In this document: positions 24,993 through 34,150 of the stretch, in pieces
Layout of the letters: each line of letters begins with the position of its first letter
How positions within the stretch are numbered: position 1 is the stretch's first letter
Source of the DNA: Nonomuraea turcica
GTDB taxonomy: Bacteria; Actinomycetota; Actinomycetes; Streptosporangiales; Streptosporangiaceae
DNA length: 64,000 bases
Direction: 5' to 3'
NCBI RefSeq assembly: GCF_030718205.1
Contig: NZ_JAUZQF010000003.1
Span: 434,001-498,000 of the forward strand
Notes under the pieces: model-generated
Database searches by the model: none
What the model saw: the letters and a program-made list of their open reading frames with translations, nothing else
Told to the model about the DNA's origin: nothing
Translations under genes and position numbers: made by a program

Positions 24993-26030
24993 TCAGCGGA
25001 AGTCGGTGATCCGGAATACGGCCATCATGTCTTTGGCCCTGGTCCCGGACCCGGGATAGAAGGACGCCTCGGCGCCGACCCAGCCGCGGAAGGCGCCGCT
25101 GTCGTCGATGATCTGCAGCAGCGGCTTCATGTGCGAGTTGCCCGAGTAGCAGAACTGCTTTCTTTCCATGGCTAGACAGGTGCACCAGTGCCACATGGTG
25201 TCGCGGCGATCGTTGTTGGAGAGTTTGACGAGGTAGTACTGGATGGAGCTGATGTTCGCCTTGGTGCCGCCGCCGACGTTGGGGCAGCCGCCGCTCTTCT
25301 GGCAGGCGTTCGCGGAGGACGGCTGCAGGTAGGTCAGGCACGAGGTCGTGGTGGAGCAGCCGCGGAAGGCGCCCGGCTTGAACGGCTGGTTAGCGGAATT
25401 CACGATGCGCTGGCCCGACCAGGAGACCAGGTCCTGTCTGAGCGCTCCGGCGAAGGTCCGTACGGAGCTCATCGCGCGGCGAGTGGCGAAAGAGGAGTTG
25501 CTTCCGTAGCCGTATCCGTGGGTGGCCAGGGTGCCGGCCGCGAACTGCAGCCGGGCGAGCTTGCCGTCGGGCGACAGCTGCACGCGCCACTTCTCGGTCC
25601 AGGTCTGAGCGATCTTCCATCTGATGCTCACCACGTTGCCGGCCATGCTGTAGGTCCCCGTACGGGATTCGTCCGGGGCGCCGGTGAAACCGCCGGCAGT
25701 CAGCACGTCGCAGGCGCGTACGCGTGAGCTGGAGCCGCCTGCCTTGGTCGAGCAGCTGGAATCGGGGACGACACCGGTGGCCTGTCTGCCCTCGGGGTTG
25801 CGCTGCCACCAGAGGTAGGTGCTCGCGCTGACGGTGCCGTTGGCCTTGAACTGGTAGGTACCCAGACGCACCCAGTTCTGCGTGGACCCGGCGCGCAAGA
25901 AGCCCTGGCTGATCACAAAGTTGGCCTTTCCACCGGGTAAGGCCGACCGGCGTGGTGCGGCGCCGGCCGAACCGACTCCGGTGGCCAACAGGGTGAGCGT
26001 CGCGAGCACGGCGGCGAGGACTGCGCGCAC
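24993..26030 (-). CDS. Secreted Cys-rich protein of unknown function
   Basis: A 345-residue protein not recognised. Signal peptide to about residue 24 (GVGSAGAA). The mature part begins with a beta-rich domain (WVRLGTYQFKANGTVSASTYLWW) and ends with a Cys-rich half: RGCSTTTSCLTYLQPSSANAC, then SGGCPN and WHWCTCLAMERKQFCYSGN. About ten cysteines suggest disulfides outside the cell. It stands alone; AGGAGG at 26037-26042 (complement) supports the start. Possibly an exported structural or enzyme-like protein. Confidence 0.72.
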   Translation of the reverse strand: MRAVLAAVLATLTLLATGVGSAGAAPRRSALPGGKANFVISQGFLRAGSTQNWVRLGTYQFKANGTVSASTYLWWQRNPEGRQATGVVPDSSCSTKAGGSSSRVRACDVLTAGGFTGAPDESRTGTYSMAGNVVSIRWKIAQTWTEKWRVQLSPDGKLARLQFAAGTLATHGYGYGSNSSFATRRAMSSVRTFAGALRQDLVSWSGQRIVNSANQPFKPGAFRGCSTTTSCLTYLQPSSANACQKSGGCPNVGGGTKANISSIQYYLVKLSNNDRRDTMWHWCTCLAMERKQFCYSGNSHMKPLLQIIDDSGAFRGWVGAEASFYPGSGTRAKDMMAVFRITDFR

Positions 26031-26144
26031 GGAGAACCTCCTTGATTTCGGTCTCCGCCGATTCTTGCCTATGCGGCCCTTCGATGGCTGCCCGTTTGAC
26101 TGACGTTCACAGTCAAAAGTCAGGAGCGGGCCTCCTGGCCTGTG

Positions 26145-27080
26145 CTAGTCCGTGCGTGTCTGGCGGAGGCGCTCGGCCTGTGCGCGCAGCGGCTGGGGGA
26201 TGAGCTCCACGAGCTGGTCCGGTCTGAGTGGCAGGTCCAGCAGGCTGAGCTTGACCCGGTTGCGCTGCAGGTGGGCGCCGACGTCGAACCGGACGATGTC
26301 CACGGCATCGGTACGCAGCCTTATCGACAGGTCGGCCCCCGGCTGTAGGGGGTCGGCGGGGGTGCCGTCCACGGAGAAGATCAGCGGCACGTTGTCGGAC
26401 GGGTTGCGCAGGACGATGTGATCGTCCTTGCCGAGAATGACGGAGCGGCTGATGCCGGACATCGGTGCCACGGGGGTGAGGGCGACGGCCGCGGTGGACG
26501 GCGAGATGACGGGGCCGCCCGCGGCGTAGTTGTAAGCCGTTGAGCCCGTCGGCGTGCAGACGATCACCGCGTCCCCCCGGTAGTAGCCGTGCCGCAGCCC
26601 GTTGACCTCGAGGTCGAGCGTCAGGCTCGACAGCGGCTCGGCCGAGGCGACCACGATGTCGTTGAACGCGGTGAAGTCGCCCGCATCCAGGCAGCTGTGC
26701 GGCTCGAGCGTGAAGCGGCCCTCGGTCAGGCGCTCGAGGGCCGGCTCCAGCTCCGACGGGGTGACCTCGATGAGGAAGCCCAGGTGGCCGTGGTTGACGC
26801 CGAGCACCGGCACCTGGCGGCCGACCACCAGGCGCATCGCGCCCAGCATGGTGCCGTCGCCGCCGAGGCTGATCACGCCGTCCACCCGGTCGGCGAACTC
26901 CTCGGCCGGGACGGTGTCGACCTCCGGCCCCACCCGCTCGGCGTCGCACCGGCGGGCGATGACGGTGGCCCCGGTGCGCCGCGCGAACCGGGTGATCACC
27001 TGTACGGAGTCCCGGATCGGCCGGTCCGGGTGCACCACCAGCCCCAGAGTGCGGTGCGGCCGGCTTGTCGAGCTCTTCAC
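26145..27080 (-). CDS. nadK: NAD kinase
   Basis: A 311-residue enzyme that phosphorylates NAD to NADP. Hallmarks: the GGDGT motif in VISLGGDGTMLGA, VNHGHLGFL, FNDIVVAS and TPTGSTAYNYAAGGP. It is unusual in being the last gene of a three-gene operon (GntR, cache protein, NAD kinase; gaps of 10 and 15 bases) rather than with the recN/TlyA genes as is normal for the housekeeping actinomycete copy. It is probably an extra, pathway-linked copy. AGGG is seen upstream of the ATG at 27080. Confidence 0.93.
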   Translation of the reverse strand: MKSSTSRPHRTLGLVVHPDRPIRDSVQVITRFARRTGATVIARRCDAERVGPEVDTVPAEEFADRVDGVISLGGDGTMLGAMRLVVGRQVPVLGVNHGHLGFLIEVTPSELEPALERLTEGRFTLEPHSCLDAGDFTAFNDIVVASAEPLSSLTLDLEVNGLRHGYYRGDAVIVCTPTGSTAYNYAAGGPVISPSTAAVALTPVAPMSGISRSVILGKDDHIVLRNPSDNVPLIFSVDGTPADPLQPGADLSIRLRTDAVDIVRFDVGAHLQRNRVKLSLLDLPLRPDQLVELIPQPLRAQAERLRQTRTD

Positions 27081-27095
27081 GCAAAGGCCTCTACC

Positions 27096-27803
27096 CTACA
27101 GGGGGCTGATCGCCCGGTCCCTGGCGGATGTGACGATGCTCCAGGGCAACCCGGGCAACGGGAGCCGGTCCGACCCCGGATCCAGGAGCAGGGAGCCGGC
27201 AGGCAACCGCGGTGAGTTGGTCGCCACCACCCTGCCCTCGGCGTTGACCAGCGTGATCTGCGTGGGGCTGGCGGCCAGCACGCTGAGCAGCAGCGCCTCG
27301 AACCTGGCCGCCCGCACGTCGGCGCCCACCACGCCGAGGAAGCGGCCGTCCACCTCGGCGGGCGCGGTGAACGTCAGCATGTAGGTGTCGGTGCCGCCGT
27401 AGTCGACGTACGGGCCGACGATGTGGCGGCGGCGGGTGCGCTCGGGCACGGCGAACCATTCGGCGGCCGTGTAGTCGTAGAAGTCGAGGCTCTCCGGGTC
27501 GAGGTCCACGTCGAGGAAGATCGGATCCTGTTCGGGCGGCGCCTGCCACCACTCCAGCCACCGCCGGCGGTCGGCCAGCACACCGGGCGCGACGATGACG
27601 CCGGCCCCCGCGACCACCTCGTGCGTCCTGCTCAGGCAGGCGAAGATCTCCGGCCGGACCGCGGCCAGGTCGGCGCAGGCGAACGAGCCGGAGGCGCGAT
27701 AGCAGGCCGCGACGCTCGCCAGGATGCGATCCAGCGAGCTGAAGATGTCCGCGACGATCGTGTGGACCCGCTCCGCCACCTGACCGACGTGCCGATCGCT
27801 CAT
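27096..27803 (-). CDS. Cache-domain protein, putative small-molecule sensor
   Basis: A 235-residue protein with the fold pattern of a double-cache (PDC) ligand-binding domain: long N-terminal helix (VGQVAERVHTIVADIFSSLDRIL), FLDVDLDPESLDFYDYT, RRRHIVGPYVDYGGTDTYMLTFTAPAEVDGRFLGVVGADV and LVNAEGRVVATN. Unlike most cache proteins it has neither signal peptide nor membrane helix and no output domain. It sits between GntR and NAD kinase genes and may bind the same metabolite inside the cell. Role not established. Confidence 0.75.
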   Translation of the reverse strand: MSDRHVGQVAERVHTIVADIFSSLDRILASVAACYRASGSFACADLAAVRPEIFACLSRTHEVVAGAGVIVAPGVLADRRRWLEWWQAPPEQDPIFLDVDLDPESLDFYDYTAAEWFAVPERTRRRHIVGPYVDYGGTDTYMLTFTAPAEVDGRFLGVVGADVRAARFEALLLSVLAASPTQITLVNAEGRVVATNSPRLPAGSLLLDPGSDRLPLPGLPWSIVTSARDRAISPL

Positions 27804-27813
27804 CGTTGCCTCC

Positions 27814-28566
27814 TCACTCGGATGCGACGAGCCGCCAATGAAACTCCATCAGACGCTCTATCCCCTTGTCGATGTGTTCCTCGGTGAGCGACCTGGCTCG
27901 GGCCGGGTCGCGGGCCTCGATGGCGTCGATCACCTGGGTGTGACTGCGCACGACGTCCTGCGGGTCGACGGCCTCCCCGTACGGGAGCCAGAGCAGCTCG
28001 CCCACCTCGGCCTGGATGTCGATCTCGGCGCGCGTCAGCCGTACGGACTGGGCGGCGGCGGCGACCTCGATGTGGAAACGGCCGTCGGCGCGGCGGCGCT
28101 CGCCCACGGAGGTGGCCGCGTCGAGGCGGGCGAGGACCTGGCGCAGGCGCGTGACGTTGTCGGCGGAGGCCCGCAGCGCGGCCAGCCGGGCGGCGGTGCC
28201 CGCGATCGCGGAGCGGTAGTCGCCGATCTCGCGCAGCTCCGAGGTGCTGAGCTCGCGCAGACGGCGCCGCAGCCGGGCGGTGGACGGGTCGGCGGGCGCG
28301 AGCACGAACGTGCCGCCGCCGCGCCCCCTGCGGGTCTCGACCAGACCGCGCTCGCGCAGGGCGGCCAGGGCCGCGCGCAGCGTCACGGTGGAGACGTTGA
28401 GCGCGTTGGCCAGCTCCAGCTCGGCGGGCAGCTGGTCGCCGTCGGCGATCAGGCCGAGCGCGATCGCCTCCGCCAGCCGGCGCACCACGACCTCCACCCG
28501 GCCGGAGCCGTCATCGACCGGGGCGAAGACCGCCGCCGTGGGGAGCGCCCCCGCGCGCTGATTCAT
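27814..28566 (-). CDS. FadR-subfamily GntR transcriptional regulator
   Basis: A 250-residue regulator. Winged helix: LAEAIALGLIADGDQLPAEL, then VSTVTLRAALAALRERGLVETRRGRGGGTFV. The C-terminal helical FCD domain carries the metal-binding pattern with RxxDGRFHIEVAAAAQ and HTQVIDAIEARDPARA. It heads the operon with cache protein and NAD kinase, and faces the Fe-S/FAD operon across a 68-base spacer. It probably responds to a carboxylic acid used by these genes. The start at 28566 is not certain; an in-frame ATG lies at 28602. Confidence 0.88.
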   Translation of the reverse strand: MNQRAGALPTAAVFAPVDDGSGRVEVVVRRLAEAIALGLIADGDQLPAELELANALNVSTVTLRAALAALRERGLVETRRGRGGGTFVLAPADPSTARLRRRLRELSTSELREIGDYRSAIAGTAARLAALRASADNVTRLRQVLARLDAATSVGERRRADGRFHIEVAAAAQSVRLTRAEIDIQAEVGELLWLPYGEAVDPQDVVRSHTQVIDAIEARDPARARSLTEEHIDKGIERLMEFHWRLVASE

Positions 28567-28591
28567 AGGGAGAGCATATTGCCTTTTGAAA

Positions 28592-28603
28592 TATGAACTC
28601 ATA
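28592..28603. promoter_or_regulatory. Candidate GntR operator in divergent spacer
   Basis: TATGAACTCATA has inverted TATGA/TCATA arms with a two-base centre and lies in the AT-rich spacer between the GntR gene and the Fe-S protein gene. Its size fits FadR-type operators. It is the best inverted repeat in the spacer. Confidence 0.45.
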
Positions 28604-28634
28604 GTTTTAAGCGCAACCCACCCAGGGAGGCCCC

Positions 28635-29825
28635 ATGCCGGATCCCGAGAAGAGGTTCGCCGAGGAGTGGCGCAACGCCGCCTACAACTGTTTCTCCTCA
28701 GGTCACAAGTTCTGCCGCGAGGTCTGCCCGGTCATGCAGGTCACGCGGAACGAGTCCTGGAGTCCCACCGCCTTCCACGCCAACGTCGTGGCGATGGAGA
28801 AGGGCGAGCTCGAGGTCGCGGACGTCGCGGCCGACTACGTCAACTGCACCGGATGCGGCGCGTGCGAGCTGCGCTGCCCCAACTCGTTGTTCACCGGCGA
28901 CTTCTACCGCTTCCGCACCCGCACGGTCGACCTGGTCAAGGCCGTGCGCGGGCTGGCCGTCTCGCAGGGCGTGCACCAGCCTGGCTGGCAGCGCTGGAAC
29001 CTGCTCACCGACGAGCGCAGGCACGAGCCGGTGCTGAACGGTACCCCCGTCGACCAGGCGCGGGTACGCGACTGGGCCGACGGGCTGGACCTGCCGATCG
29101 GCGGGGAGACCATCTTGTTCGTCGACTGCGAGGCGGCCTTCTCCCGCACGTCGGTGCCGCGCTCGGTGGCCCGGATCCTCAACCTCGCCGGCTACAAGTT
29201 CGGGCTGATGAACGAGCAGTGGTGCTGCGGCGGCCCGGCGGCCGAGATGGGGTACGAGGAGCAGGCGCGCCGGTTCGCCCAGCACAACCTGGATGACTGG
29301 CGGGCGGCCGGGGTGCGGCGGGTGCTGGTGCTCGACCCGCACGACTACATCACCTTCACCGAGGACTATCCGAAGTACTTCGGCGACGCCTACGACATCG
29401 AGATCGTGCTGGTCGTGGAGCTGCTGGCGGAGCTCATCAGGGAGGGCAGGCTGACGCCGCACGTCCCGGTCGAGCGTACGGTGACCTACCACGACCCGTG
29501 CCGGCTCAACAAGCGCAAGGGCGTCTGGCGGGAACCGCGGGAGATCCTGCGGGCGATCCCCGGCTTGACCTTCCACGACGTGGACCGGGTGACGCAGTGG
29601 TCGTACTGCTCGGGCGGGGGCGGCGGGCTGCCCGTCGAGAAGCCGGAACTGACCGCCAAGATCAGCGAGAACCGGGTCGAGAAGGCTGCGGAGCTGGGCG
29701 TGGACACGCTGGTCAGCGCCTGCCCGTGGTCGGAGCGGCCGCTGTCGGAGGCCGGCCGGGCGCGCTCGATCGACGTCGTGGACCTGCACGAGCTGCTGGC
29801 CGAGTCGCTGGGGGTGGCCCCATGA
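28635..29825 (+). CDS. (Fe-S)-binding protein, LutA/GlcF/HdrD-like
   Basis: A 396-residue iron-sulfur protein. Ferredoxin-type clusters are seen in CFSSGHKFCREVCPV and CTGCGACELRCPN. Two C-terminal CCG-type domains follow, with MNEQWCCGGPAAEMG and YCSGGGGGLPVEKPE. Such proteins pair with FAD oxidases (GlcD-like) to pass electrons from hydroxyacid oxidation to the quinone pool. The gene directly downstream encodes such an oxidase. The start has GGGAGG upstream (28622-28630 region). Confidence 0.85.
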   Translation: MPDPEKRFAEEWRNAAYNCFSSGHKFCREVCPVMQVTRNESWSPTAFHANVVAMEKGELEVADVAADYVNCTGCGACELRCPNSLFTGDFYRFRTRTVDLVKAVRGLAVSQGVHQPGWQRWNLLTDERRHEPVLNGTPVDQARVRDWADGLDLPIGGETILFVDCEAAFSRTSVPRSVARILNLAGYKFGLMNEQWCCGGPAAEMGYEEQARRFAQHNLDDWRAAGVRRVLVLDPHDYITFTEDYPKYFGDAYDIEIVLVVELLAELIREGRLTPHVPVERTVTYHDPCRLNKRKGVWREPREILRAIPGLTFHDVDRVTQWSYCSGGGGGLPVEKPELTAKISENRVEKAAELGVDTLVSACPWSERPLSEAGRARSIDVVDLHELLAESLGVAP

Positions 29826-29844
29826 GCGCGCCGGAGGTGGCGTC

Positions 29845-31344
29845 ATGACCGTCCTGCTCGGCGACCCCGTACTCGAGGAGCTCCGGCAGATCCTCGGCCC
29901 CGAGCACGTGCTGACCGGCAAGGCCGACCGGCTCAACCGGGCGCGCGTGCCCGCGCCGTTCCCCGTGCACCGGTGGGCGGAGCGCATGCCCGACCTGGTC
30001 GTGCTGCCGGCCTCCACGGAGGAGGTCGCGGAGGTGCTCCGGCTGGCCAACAGCCTGCGGATCCCGGTCGTGCCACGCGACGGCGGCACCGGGCTGACCG
30101 ACGGCGCGGTGCCGCTGCGCGGCGGCATCGTCGTCGACGTCAAGCGCATCAACGAGATCAAGGAGATCGACCTCGACAACCGCACCTGCACGGTCGGCAC
30201 CGGCATCAACGCGCTCAAGCTCAACGAGGTCCTCGCCCGGCACGGCCTGATCTATCCGGACGATCCGGCCTCCTACCCGTGCTCGCTCGTCGGCGGCCGG
30301 ATCGGCACCAGCGGCTGGTCGCTCATCGGCTCCCGCTACGGCCACACCCGCGACCTGGTGCTCAGCTTCGACCACGTGCTGCCGACGGGCCGGGTCATCC
30401 ACGTCGGCGACGGCATCGGGCGGAAGATCACCAAGAGCTCCAGCGGGTACCAGCTCAAGCACCTGTTCATGGGGCATCAGGGCACGCTCGGCATCGCCAC
30501 CGAGGCGACGCTGAAGCTGTTTCCTAAACCGGAGGCGGAGTTCTCGCCGTTCTGGGCGTTCGAGGACTACGACACGGCCTACCGCGCGGTCGGGGCGCTG
30601 GCGCGGGCGGGCGTGGCCACGTTCGCGGGGGCGGTGCTGTTCGACGAGTGGAAGGTCGACTATCTGCGGCGCGACGACGAGGCCTACATCCCGCAGCCGT
30701 CGTCGGTGAAGGCGCTGGTGTGCGCCGCCCTGTACGGCTACGAGGACGAGGTCCGGGCCGGCGGCAGGAGGCTGCTGCGGATCGCCCGCTCGCTCGGCGC
30801 CCGCTACCTGGGCGACGAGATCTCCGAGGGCGACTGGGCGGCCCGGCACGACAGGTACGCCACGCCGCTGCACGGCCGCACCCGGTCGGGCCAGGTCGTC
30901 CCGATGAGCTGGCACTGCGAGGACGCCTCGATCAACTACACGAACCTGCCCGCCGTACGGCTGGCCTGGCACGAGATCGCCGACCGGCTCAAGCGGGAAA
31001 GCGACGTCTTCGACGACTGGGGCATGTTCGCCTACACCAACGGCGCGACCGGCGCCGACTACCTCACCGAGATCGACATCGGCATCTGGGAGCAGCGGCT
31101 CGACGACACCGCCTGGGCGGCGTGGGTGCGGGCCAAGCGCGACCTCGCCGCCGTGACGCTGGCGCACGGCGGCTCGATCAGCGCCTGCCACGGCTCCTGC
31201 CGCGAGGGCGAGGTGGACCTGGTGCCCGTCGAGCTCGGCGGCGGGTACGACGTGATGCTCGACATCAAACGGGCCATCGACCCGAACAACATCATGAACC
31301 CCGGCAAGTACCTGCTCGACCAGGCATACGCGGAGAAATCGTGA
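29845..31344 (+). CDS. FAD-binding oxidoreductase, GlcD-like
   Basis: A 499-residue flavoenzyme of the PCMH/vanillyl-alcohol oxidase type. The FAD domain has LVVLPASTEEVAEVLRLA, VPRDGGTGLTDGAVP and GWSLIGSRYGHTRDLVL; the C-terminal substrate domain ends with SISACHGSCREGEVDLV and DPNNIMNPGKYL. It most likely oxidises a 2-hydroxyacid or phenolic compound and hands electrons to the preceding Fe-S protein. A tiny coupled frame (29822-29848) fills the gap between the two genes. The substrate is unknown. Confidence 0.85.
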   Translation: MTVLLGDPVLEELRQILGPEHVLTGKADRLNRARVPAPFPVHRWAERMPDLVVLPASTEEVAEVLRLANSLRIPVVPRDGGTGLTDGAVPLRGGIVVDVKRINEIKEIDLDNRTCTVGTGINALKLNEVLARHGLIYPDDPASYPCSLVGGRIGTSGWSLIGSRYGHTRDLVLSFDHVLPTGRVIHVGDGIGRKITKSSSGYQLKHLFMGHQGTLGIATEATLKLFPKPEAEFSPFWAFEDYDTAYRAVGALARAGVATFAGAVLFDEWKVDYLRRDDEAYIPQPSSVKALVCAALYGYEDEVRAGGRRLLRIARSLGARYLGDEISEGDWAARHDRYATPLHGRTRSGQVVPMSWHCEDASINYTNLPAVRLAWHEIADRLKRESDVFDDWGMFAYTNGATGADYLTEIDIGIWEQRLDDTAWAAWVRAKRDLAAVTLAHGGSISACHGSCREGEVDLVPVELGGGYDVMLDIKRAIDPNNIMNPGKYLLDQAYAEKS

Positions 31345-31595
31345 AATATCGCTATCAGGAGGAGATGTCGCCTCCACCGGCTCAGCGGGTGACCGACGTC
31401 GCGATCACCCGGTTCGAGCACGTCTTCGAGGTCGAGCCCGGCCTCATGACCGACCACGTGACGCAGCAGACCTTCCCCAACTGGGACACGCTGCGCCTGG
31501 TCCGGTCCCGAGCCGACCATCTGGCCTGGATGCATCGGCACTTCGCGGACAAAGTGATCTCCGGCGAGGAGCTCCTCCATGACCTCGACGAATGA
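31341..31595 (+). CDS. Small protein of unknown function in the Fe-S/FAD operon
   Basis: An 84-residue protein not recognised. It is acidic and His/Asp-rich with RFEHVFEVEPGLMTDHVTQQ, DHLAWMHRHFADKVISGEEL. The GTG at 31341 overlaps the previous stop (GTGA) and has GGAG five bases upstream; an ATG at 31365 has AGGAGG only two bases before it and is less likely. Its end overlaps the permease start by 17 bases. The tight overlaps on both sides indicate a real, coupled subunit or accessory factor. Confidence 0.7.
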   Translation: MKYRYQEEMSPPPAQRVTDVAITRFEHVFEVEPGLMTDHVTQQTFPNWDTLRLVRSRADHLAWMHRHFADKVISGEELLHDLDE

Positions 31596-33066
31596 CGCCC
31601 CGCTGAGCGGCCCGGCGGACGACGCCCGGCTGGCCGACCTCGGCTACACCTCCGAGTTCCGCAGGGACATGAGCTTGTGGGCCAACTTCTCCCTCGGCTT
31701 CACGTACCTGTCTCCCGTGGTCGGGATCTACACGCTGTTCGCCTCGTCGCTGGCCGTCGGCGGCCCGCCGATGATCTGGAGCCTGGTCATCGTGGGCGCC
31801 GGGCAGTTCCTGGTGGCGCTGGTCTTCGGCGAGATCGTCTCGCAGTATCCGCTGACCGGGGGCATCTACCCCTGGGCCAGACGGCTGTGGGGGCGGCGGT
31901 GGGCCTGGATGACGGGCTGGGTGTACCTGGTCGCGCTGCTGGTGACGATCGCGAGCGTGGCGTACGGGGCGGGGCCGTACTTATCCGCATTTCTCGGGAT
32001 CGAGGTGGGCACGGGGAACACGATCCTGTGTGCACTGATCATCCTGGCCGTGGCGCTGGCCATCAACATGGCCGGGACCAGGGCTCTGGCGGTTGCGGCG
32101 ATCATCGGGTTCGCCGCCGAGCTGATCGGGGCGCTGGCCGTGGGCGGGTGGCTGCTGCTCACCCAGCGGCACCATGGGCTCGGGGTGCTGTTCGACTCGT
32201 TCGGCGCGGGGTCGGAGTCCGGTTATTTCATCGCATTCCTGGCCGCCGGGCTTATCGGGATATTTCAGTACTACGGGTTCGAGGCATGCGGTGACGTGGC
32301 CGAGGAGGTGCCCGACCCGACCCGGCGCATCCCCAAGGCCATGCGCATGACCATCTACGTGGGCGGCGCGGCGGCGACGTTCGTCTGCCTGGCGCTGCTG
32401 CTCGCGGTGCCCGACTTCGCCGCCGTCGTCTCCGGCGCCGACGCCGACCCCGTCACGAACGTGCTGACCACCGCCTTCGGCGCCACCGGCCTCAAGGTCG
32501 TGCTCGGCGTGGTGCTGCTGTCGTTCCTGTCGTGCGCGCTCAGCCTGCAGGCGGCGGCGAGCCGGCTGCTGTACTCCTACGCCCGCGACGACATGATCGC
32601 CGGCAGCGGCGCGCTCAGGAGGTTCTCCCGGGTCAGGCGCATCCCGCCGAACACGCTCCTGGTCGCCGCCGTCGTGCCCGCACTGGTCGTGCTCGGGTCC
32701 ATCGTGTCGGAAGACGCCCTCATCAAGATCATTTCTTTCGCAGTGCTCGGCATCTACCTGGGCTTCCAGATGGTCGTGCTGGCGGCGTTGCGGGCCAGGC
32801 TGCGCGGCTGGCGCCCGTCCGGGCCGTTCACGCTGGGCCGCGCGGGCCTGGCCGTCAACGTGGCCGCGCTGGTCTACGGGGTGCTCGCCATCCTCAACAT
32901 GGCCTGGCCGAGGACGCCCGACGCCCCCTGGTACGACAACTACCTGGTGGCCCTGTCCGGGCTGGTAGTGGTCGCCGCCGGGCTGGTCTACCTGTTGCTC
33001 GCCAGGCCGTACGACAAGGGCGACGCCCCTTCGGGCGACGCCATCCCTCAGGAGGTCGCACGATGA
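31579..33066 (+). CDS. APC-family amino acid/polyamine permease
   Basis: A 495-residue membrane protein with about 12 hydrophobic segments. APC landmarks: LANFSLGFTYLSPVVGIY-type first helix, QYPLTGGIYPWARRLWGRRWAWMTGW and the consensus FQYYGFEACGDVAEEVPDPTRRIPKAM. It would bring in an amino acid or amine that the operon then processes. The 17-base overlap with the small protein and the 4-base overlap with the LLM gene show cotranscription. Confidence 0.9.
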   Translation: MTSTNDAPLSGPADDARLADLGYTSEFRRDMSLWANFSLGFTYLSPVVGIYTLFASSLAVGGPPMIWSLVIVGAGQFLVALVFGEIVSQYPLTGGIYPWARRLWGRRWAWMTGWVYLVALLVTIASVAYGAGPYLSAFLGIEVGTGNTILCALIILAVALAINMAGTRALAVAAIIGFAAELIGALAVGGWLLLTQRHHGLGVLFDSFGAGSESGYFIAFLAAGLIGIFQYYGFEACGDVAEEVPDPTRRIPKAMRMTIYVGGAAATFVCLALLLAVPDFAAVVSGADADPVTNVLTTAFGATGLKVVLGVVLLSFLSCALSLQAAASRLLYSYARDDMIAGSGALRRFSRVRRIPPNTLLVAAVVPALVVLGSIVSEDALIKIISFAVLGIYLGFQMVVLAALRARLRGWRPSGPFTLGRAGLAVNVAALVYGVLAILNMAWPRTPDAPWYDNYLVALSGLVVVAAGLVYLLLARPYDKGDAPSGDAIPQEVAR

Positions 33067-34112
33067 AATTCAGCTACGTGATGCTGCCCGACTACCCGCT
33101 GCGCGAGTCGCTGGCGTCCATTCGCCTGGCCGACGAGCTCGGCTTCCACGCCTGCTACGCGGCCGACGAGACCTGGCACAAGGACCTGTGGCTGCTGTTC
33201 GCCGCCGCGGCGCAGCAGACGTCCCGCATCAGGTTCGGGCCCAGCGTGTCGTCGGTGGTGCTGCGCGAGCCGTCCCTGATCGCCCAGGCGGCCGCCACGC
33301 TCGACGAGCTCAGCGACGGGCGCGCCGAGGTCGTGCTGTCCAGCGGCAACTTCGGGCTGCTCGCGCAGTACAACATCGACTGGACGGTCACCAAGCCGCT
33401 GTCGCGCGTGAAGGAGGCGGCGCACGTGGTGCGCACGCTGCTGGACGACGGCGCGATCACCTTCGACGGCGAGTTCTTCAAGTACAGCGGCCTGTTCACC
33501 TTCGCCCGCCCCGTGCAGGACCGCGTGCCGGTCAAGCTCGGCGCGATGCGCGGACCGCGTTCTTTCCAAGCGGCCGGCGAGCTGTCCGATGGCGTGCACC
33601 ACGCGCTCAGCTACACCCGCGAGGCCTACGACTACCTCGTCCAGCACTTCAGGGCCGGCGCGGAGAAGGCGGGCAAGGACGCCTCGTCGATGGACATCGG
33701 CGCCTGGGTCGTCTTCGCCACCGGCCCGGACTCGGCCGTGGCGAAGGAGGCCGCCCGCAGCATGGTCGGCCTCTACGCCTCGTCCATGCCCGCCGAGCAG
33801 CTCGAACGCAACGGCGTCGACCCGAACGCGATGAAGCCGATCGTCGACGCCCTCGGCGCCGGCGACCTGGCCAGGGCGATCGAGCTGACCACGCCGGAGC
33901 TGGGGGAGCGGCTGTCCATCGCCGGCACGCCGGAGGAGTGCGTGGCCAAGATCAAGCGCGAGATCGAGCCGTCGGGCGTCAACCACATGATCCTGGCCAT
34001 CACCGACGCGACCCTGGTCAAGCAGTTCATGGGACGGGAGCTGCCCGAGGTGGCGGATGTGGACAGCCAGCTCAGGCTGATCCACGACCAGATCATGCCC
34101 GCGTTCGCCTGA
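33063..34112 (+). CDS. LLM class flavin/F420-dependent oxidoreductase
   Basis: A 349-residue TIM-barrel enzyme of the luciferase-like family. Typical motifs are LADELGFHACYAADE, RIRFGPSVSSVVLREPSLIAQAAATLDELSDGRAEVVLSSGN and VKLGAMRGPRSFQAAGELSDG. It probably uses FMNH2 or F420. It is the last gene of the operon; a strong hairpin follows at 34151-34179. In combination with the FAD oxidase and permease it suggests stepwise oxidation of an imported amine or amino-acid derivative. Confidence 0.88.
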   Translation: MKFSYVMLPDYPLRESLASIRLADELGFHACYAADETWHKDLWLLFAAAAQQTSRIRFGPSVSSVVLREPSLIAQAAATLDELSDGRAEVVLSSGNFGLLAQYNIDWTVTKPLSRVKEAAHVVRTLLDDGAITFDGEFFKYSGLFTFARPVQDRVPVKLGAMRGPRSFQAAGELSDGVHHALSYTREAYDYLVQHFRAGAEKAGKDASSMDIGAWVVFATGPDSAVAKEAARSMVGLYASSMPAEQLERNGVDPNAMKPIVDALGAGDLARAIELTTPELGERLSIAGTPEECVAKIKREIEPSGVNHMILAITDATLVKQFMGRELPEVADVDSQLRLIHDQIMPAFA

Positions 34113-34150
34113 CCGCGGCGGGTCATGCCCGCCTTCGCGGCCTGACCGCC

